In this document: in pieces, positions 6,096-7,621 of the stretch
Numbering within the stretch: the first letter of the stretch is position 1
How the letters are laid out: each line of letters begins with the position of its first letter
Assembly: GCA_002383325.1 (NCBI GenBank)
Contig: DFYJ01000073.1
Location: 42,243-49,863, forward strand
Direction of reading: 5' to 3'
Length of the DNA: 7,621 nucleotides
Source: Candidatus Aminicenantes bacterium UBA4085
Lineage (GTDB): Bacteria; Acidobacteriota; Aminicenantia; Aminicenantales; UBA4085
Notes under the pieces: generated by a model
Database searches by the model: none
Seen by the model: only the letters and a program-made list of their open reading frames with translations
What the model was told of the DNA's origin: nothing
Translations under genes and position numbers: made by a program

Positions 6096-6109
6096 AGCGG
6101 CATCGTTCC

Positions 6110-7621
6110 ATGGTCAAGCGTACGCTGTCCCGAGCCTGGCTGACCGTGGCCCTGCTCTGGGTCATCGCCCTCCTCAACTACCTCGACCGGCTGATGCTGG
6201 CCACCATGGGCGACTCGATCAAGATGGCCAATTGGGAGCAGATGACGCCCTGGCCGGATCCTGTGGGCGTGGCCGGGCCTTTCGCCGGCGTCTCGAATGG
6301 GGCCTTGGTTGTCGCCGGGGGGGCGAACTTCCCCGACGGCATGCCCTGGCTGGGCGGTCAGAAGAAGTGGCATGATGCCGTCTACGTCCTCGAGAAGCCC
6401 GACGGCGCCTGGCGTGTCGCCGGCCGCATGCCTAAGCCGCTGGCCTATGGCGTCTCGGCCTCCGGGCTCGGCGGGGTCATCTGCGTTGGCGGGGAAAATG
6501 CCGACGGGTGCGCCTCCGATGCGTTTCTCCTGAAGTGGGACGCCGCCGCCGGGAAGGTCACAGTCGAAGCGCTGCCGTCCCTTCCTTTTCCGCTGTCGCA
6601 AGCCTGCGGGACCATGGCCGCCTCCCCGGAGAACGGCCGGACGCGCTCGCGCCTCTACATCGCCGGCGGGGTGACGTCGACATCCGTCACGGAAGCCTCG
6701 GACGCGTTCCTGGCTCTGGATCTCGATGATCCGGCCGCGGGCTGGGAAGAGCTTCCGCCCTGTCCCGGCCAGGCCCGCATCCTGGCCGGCGCCGCGTCCA
6801 CGTCCGGGCGCTTCTGGCTGGCCGGGGGGGCGAGCCTGAAGGCCGGACCCGACGGCCGTTCCGCGCGGATCAGGCCGTATCTGTCCGATGCCTGGAGCTT
6901 CGATCCCGCATCATCGGCCTGGAGCCGCGCCGCCGATATGCCGATGCCCCTGCTGGGCATACCGTCGCCGGCCGCCTCGTCGGTGGACGGGGTCTTCTTT
7001 TTTTTCGGCGGCGATGACGGCCGGGAAGCCGCCCTGCCGCCCGAGAAGCGCACGGGATTCAACCGCTCGGTCCTGCGCTACGATGCGGCTTCCGACCGCT
7101 GGAACGTAGCCGGCGAGATGCCCGAGACGGCCCGAGTGACGGTCCCGCAGGTGGCCTGGGAAGGCCGCCATGTCGTCCCCGGCGGCGAGATTCGGGCGGG
7201 CGTGCGCTCGCCCTCGGTCTCGCATCCCATGACCAACGCCCATTTCGGGCTTCTGACCTCGCTGTTCCTGTGGGTCTACGCCCTATTCAGCCCCTTCGGC
7301 GGCTTCCTGGCCGATCGCTTCGGCCGCAGCCCCATCATCCTGGCCAGCCTGGCCGTCTGGTCCGCGGTCACCTGGCTGACCGGCCACGCATCCGGCCTGG
7401 GACAGCTGCTTGTCTTCCGCGGCGTCATGGGCGTCAGTGAGGCGTTCTACATCCCCGCCGCGCTGGCCCTCATCGCGGACTATCACCGCGGCCCGACCCG
7501 CTCGCTGGCCACCGGCATCCACATGAGCGGTCTCTACGCCGGGGCGGCCCTGGGTGGGTTGGGCGGGGTGATCGCCGCGGCCTATGGCTGGCGGGCCAGC
7601 TTCACGGTCTTCGGCGTCATC
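6110..7621 (+). CDS. MFS transporter with a NanM-like mutarotase propeller inserted between TM1 and TM2, 3' partial
   Basis: The frame is open from the ATG at 6110 to the window end: 504 codons and no stop. Residues 9-32 are a typical MFS first helix (LWVIALLNYLDRLML). Residues 42-370 are a complete six-bladed kelch-type propeller of the cyclically permuted mutarotase family. MFS sequence resumes at PMTNAHFGLL (373-382): TM2 about 378-400, motif A (GGFLADRFGR, 397-406), TM3 about 409-425, TM4 about 431-455, TM5 about 468-490, with TM6 starting at the edge. Removing the propeller leaves a normal TM1-loop-TM2 junction. MFS proteins have a cytoplasmic N-terminus, so the propeller should face the periplasm, where NanM acts. 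The full protein should be about 750 residues. The likely role is sugar anomer conversion coupled to uptake; sialic acid is a guess from NanM, and other sugars are possible. It has its own strong promoter and is divergent from the fucosidase gene. Confidence 0.9.
   Translation, partial: MVKRTLSRAWLTVALLWVIALLNYLDRLMLATMGDSIKMANWEQMTPWPDPVGVAGPFAGVSNGALVVAGGANFPDGMPWLGGQKKWHDAVYVLEKPDGAWRVAGRMPKPLAYGVSASGLGGVICVGGENADGCASDAFLLKWDAAAGKVTVEALPSLPFPLSQACGTMAASPENGRTRSRLYIAGGVTSTSVTEASDAFLALDLDDPAAGWEELPPCPGQARILAGAASTSGRFWLAGGASLKAGPDGRSARIRPYLSDAWSFDPASSAWSRAADMPMPLLGIPSPAASSVDGVFFFFGGDDGREAALPPEKRTGFNRSVLRYDAASDRWNVAGEMPETARVTVPQVAWEGRHVVPGGEIRAGVRSPSVSHPMTNAHFGLLTSLFLWVYALFSPFGGFLADRFGRSPIILASLAVWSAVTWLTGHASGLGQLLVFRGVMGVSEAFYIPAALALIADYHRGPTRSLATGIHMSGLYAGAALGGLGGVIAAAYGWRASFTVFGVI
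6233..7219 (+). other. Inserted cyclically permuted mutarotase (NanM-like) propeller domain
   Basis: This region encodes residues 42-370. Six Gly-Gly kelch signatures occur at residues 70-71, 127-128, 186-187, 239-240, 300-301 and 358-359, spaced 53-61 residues apart, giving six blades. The beginning (PDPVGVAGPFAG, VAGGANFP) matches the middle of E. coli NanM (VAGGFAGISN), and the end (GEIRAGVR, 359-366) matches GEAKPGLR, which in NanM precedes that segment. The domain is therefore circularly permuted, as in the known permuted mutarotase family. E360 and R366 correspond to NanM Glu209 and Arg215, remembered as key active-site residues, so it is likely catalytically competent. Confidence 0.85.

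Noticed and set aside
5942..6601. Minus-strand open frame of about 219 codons opposite the transporter gene
   Set aside because: It is antisense to the MFS first helix and propeller and overlaps both divergent promoters and the fucosidase start region. No SD or domain.
6110..7621. The MFS-mutarotase join as an assembly chimera
   Set aside because: Both junctions are in frame, both partner domains are complete at the joins, and the insertion falls exactly in an exposed loop on the side where the enzyme normally works. A chimera would be unlikely to satisfy all of these, though read-level proof is not available here.
1..7621. CRISPR arrays, tRNA or rRNA genes, insertion sequences, long direct repeats
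   Set aside because: Scanned by eye on both strands; no regularly spaced repeats, transposase-like protein, terminal inverted repeats or tRNA-like stem patterns were found.

Overview
The window is GC-rich bacterial DNA with strong G/C third-position codon bias, Shine-Dalgarno sites, sigma-70-like promoters, Sec signal peptides and lipoprotein signals, so it points to a diderm bacterium. A secreted M28 peptidase, a lipoprotein GH29 fucosidase and a sugar-type transporter together resemble glycan- and peptide-degrading lineages such as Acidobacteriota or Candidatus Aminicenantes. That placement is an impression from gene content; no rRNA or marker gene is present to test it.

Layout. (1) Positions 1-1832, plus strand: the 3' part of a thioredoxin-reductase-like flavoprotein that lacks the CxxC redox centre, overlapping by four bases an RlmN/Cfr-like radical SAM protein. 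(2) 1952-2239, plus: a small lipoprotein gene that looks broken, with an extra A in an A7 tract and an apparent internal deletion. (3) 2260-2284: a perfect 10-bp hairpin between convergent genes. (4) 2302-4386, minus: a secreted M28 metallopeptidase fused to a degenerate cyclophilin-like domain. (5) 4473-5945, minus: a lipoprotein GH29 alpha-L-fucosidase with a C-terminal F5/8-type carbohydrate-binding domain. (6) 5946-6109: a divergent promoter region with one strong promoter in each direction and a palindrome between the -35 and -10 of the fucosidase promoter. (7) 6110 to the window end, plus: an open reading frame with no stop, at least 504 codons, encoding an MFS transporter whose first extracytoplasmic loop contains an entire six-bladed, NanM-like, cyclically permuted mutarotase propeller.

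How they fit together. The last gene is the main discovery candidate: a sugar mutarotase built into the outside face of a transporter, which could convert the released anomer at the mouth of the permease. It is divergent from a surface or periplasmic fucosidase, so the pair may form a small unit that trims terminal sugars from glycans and takes up a released sugar. The peptidase has its own promoter directly after the fucosidase stop codon and could attack the protein part of glycoproteins. The flavoprotein and radical SAM pair is translationally coupled and may be an electron donor with its enzyme; it has no visible tie to the glycan genes.

No tRNA, rRNA, CRISPR array, insertion sequence or attachment site was seen, and no gene-free stretch exceeds about 165 bases.
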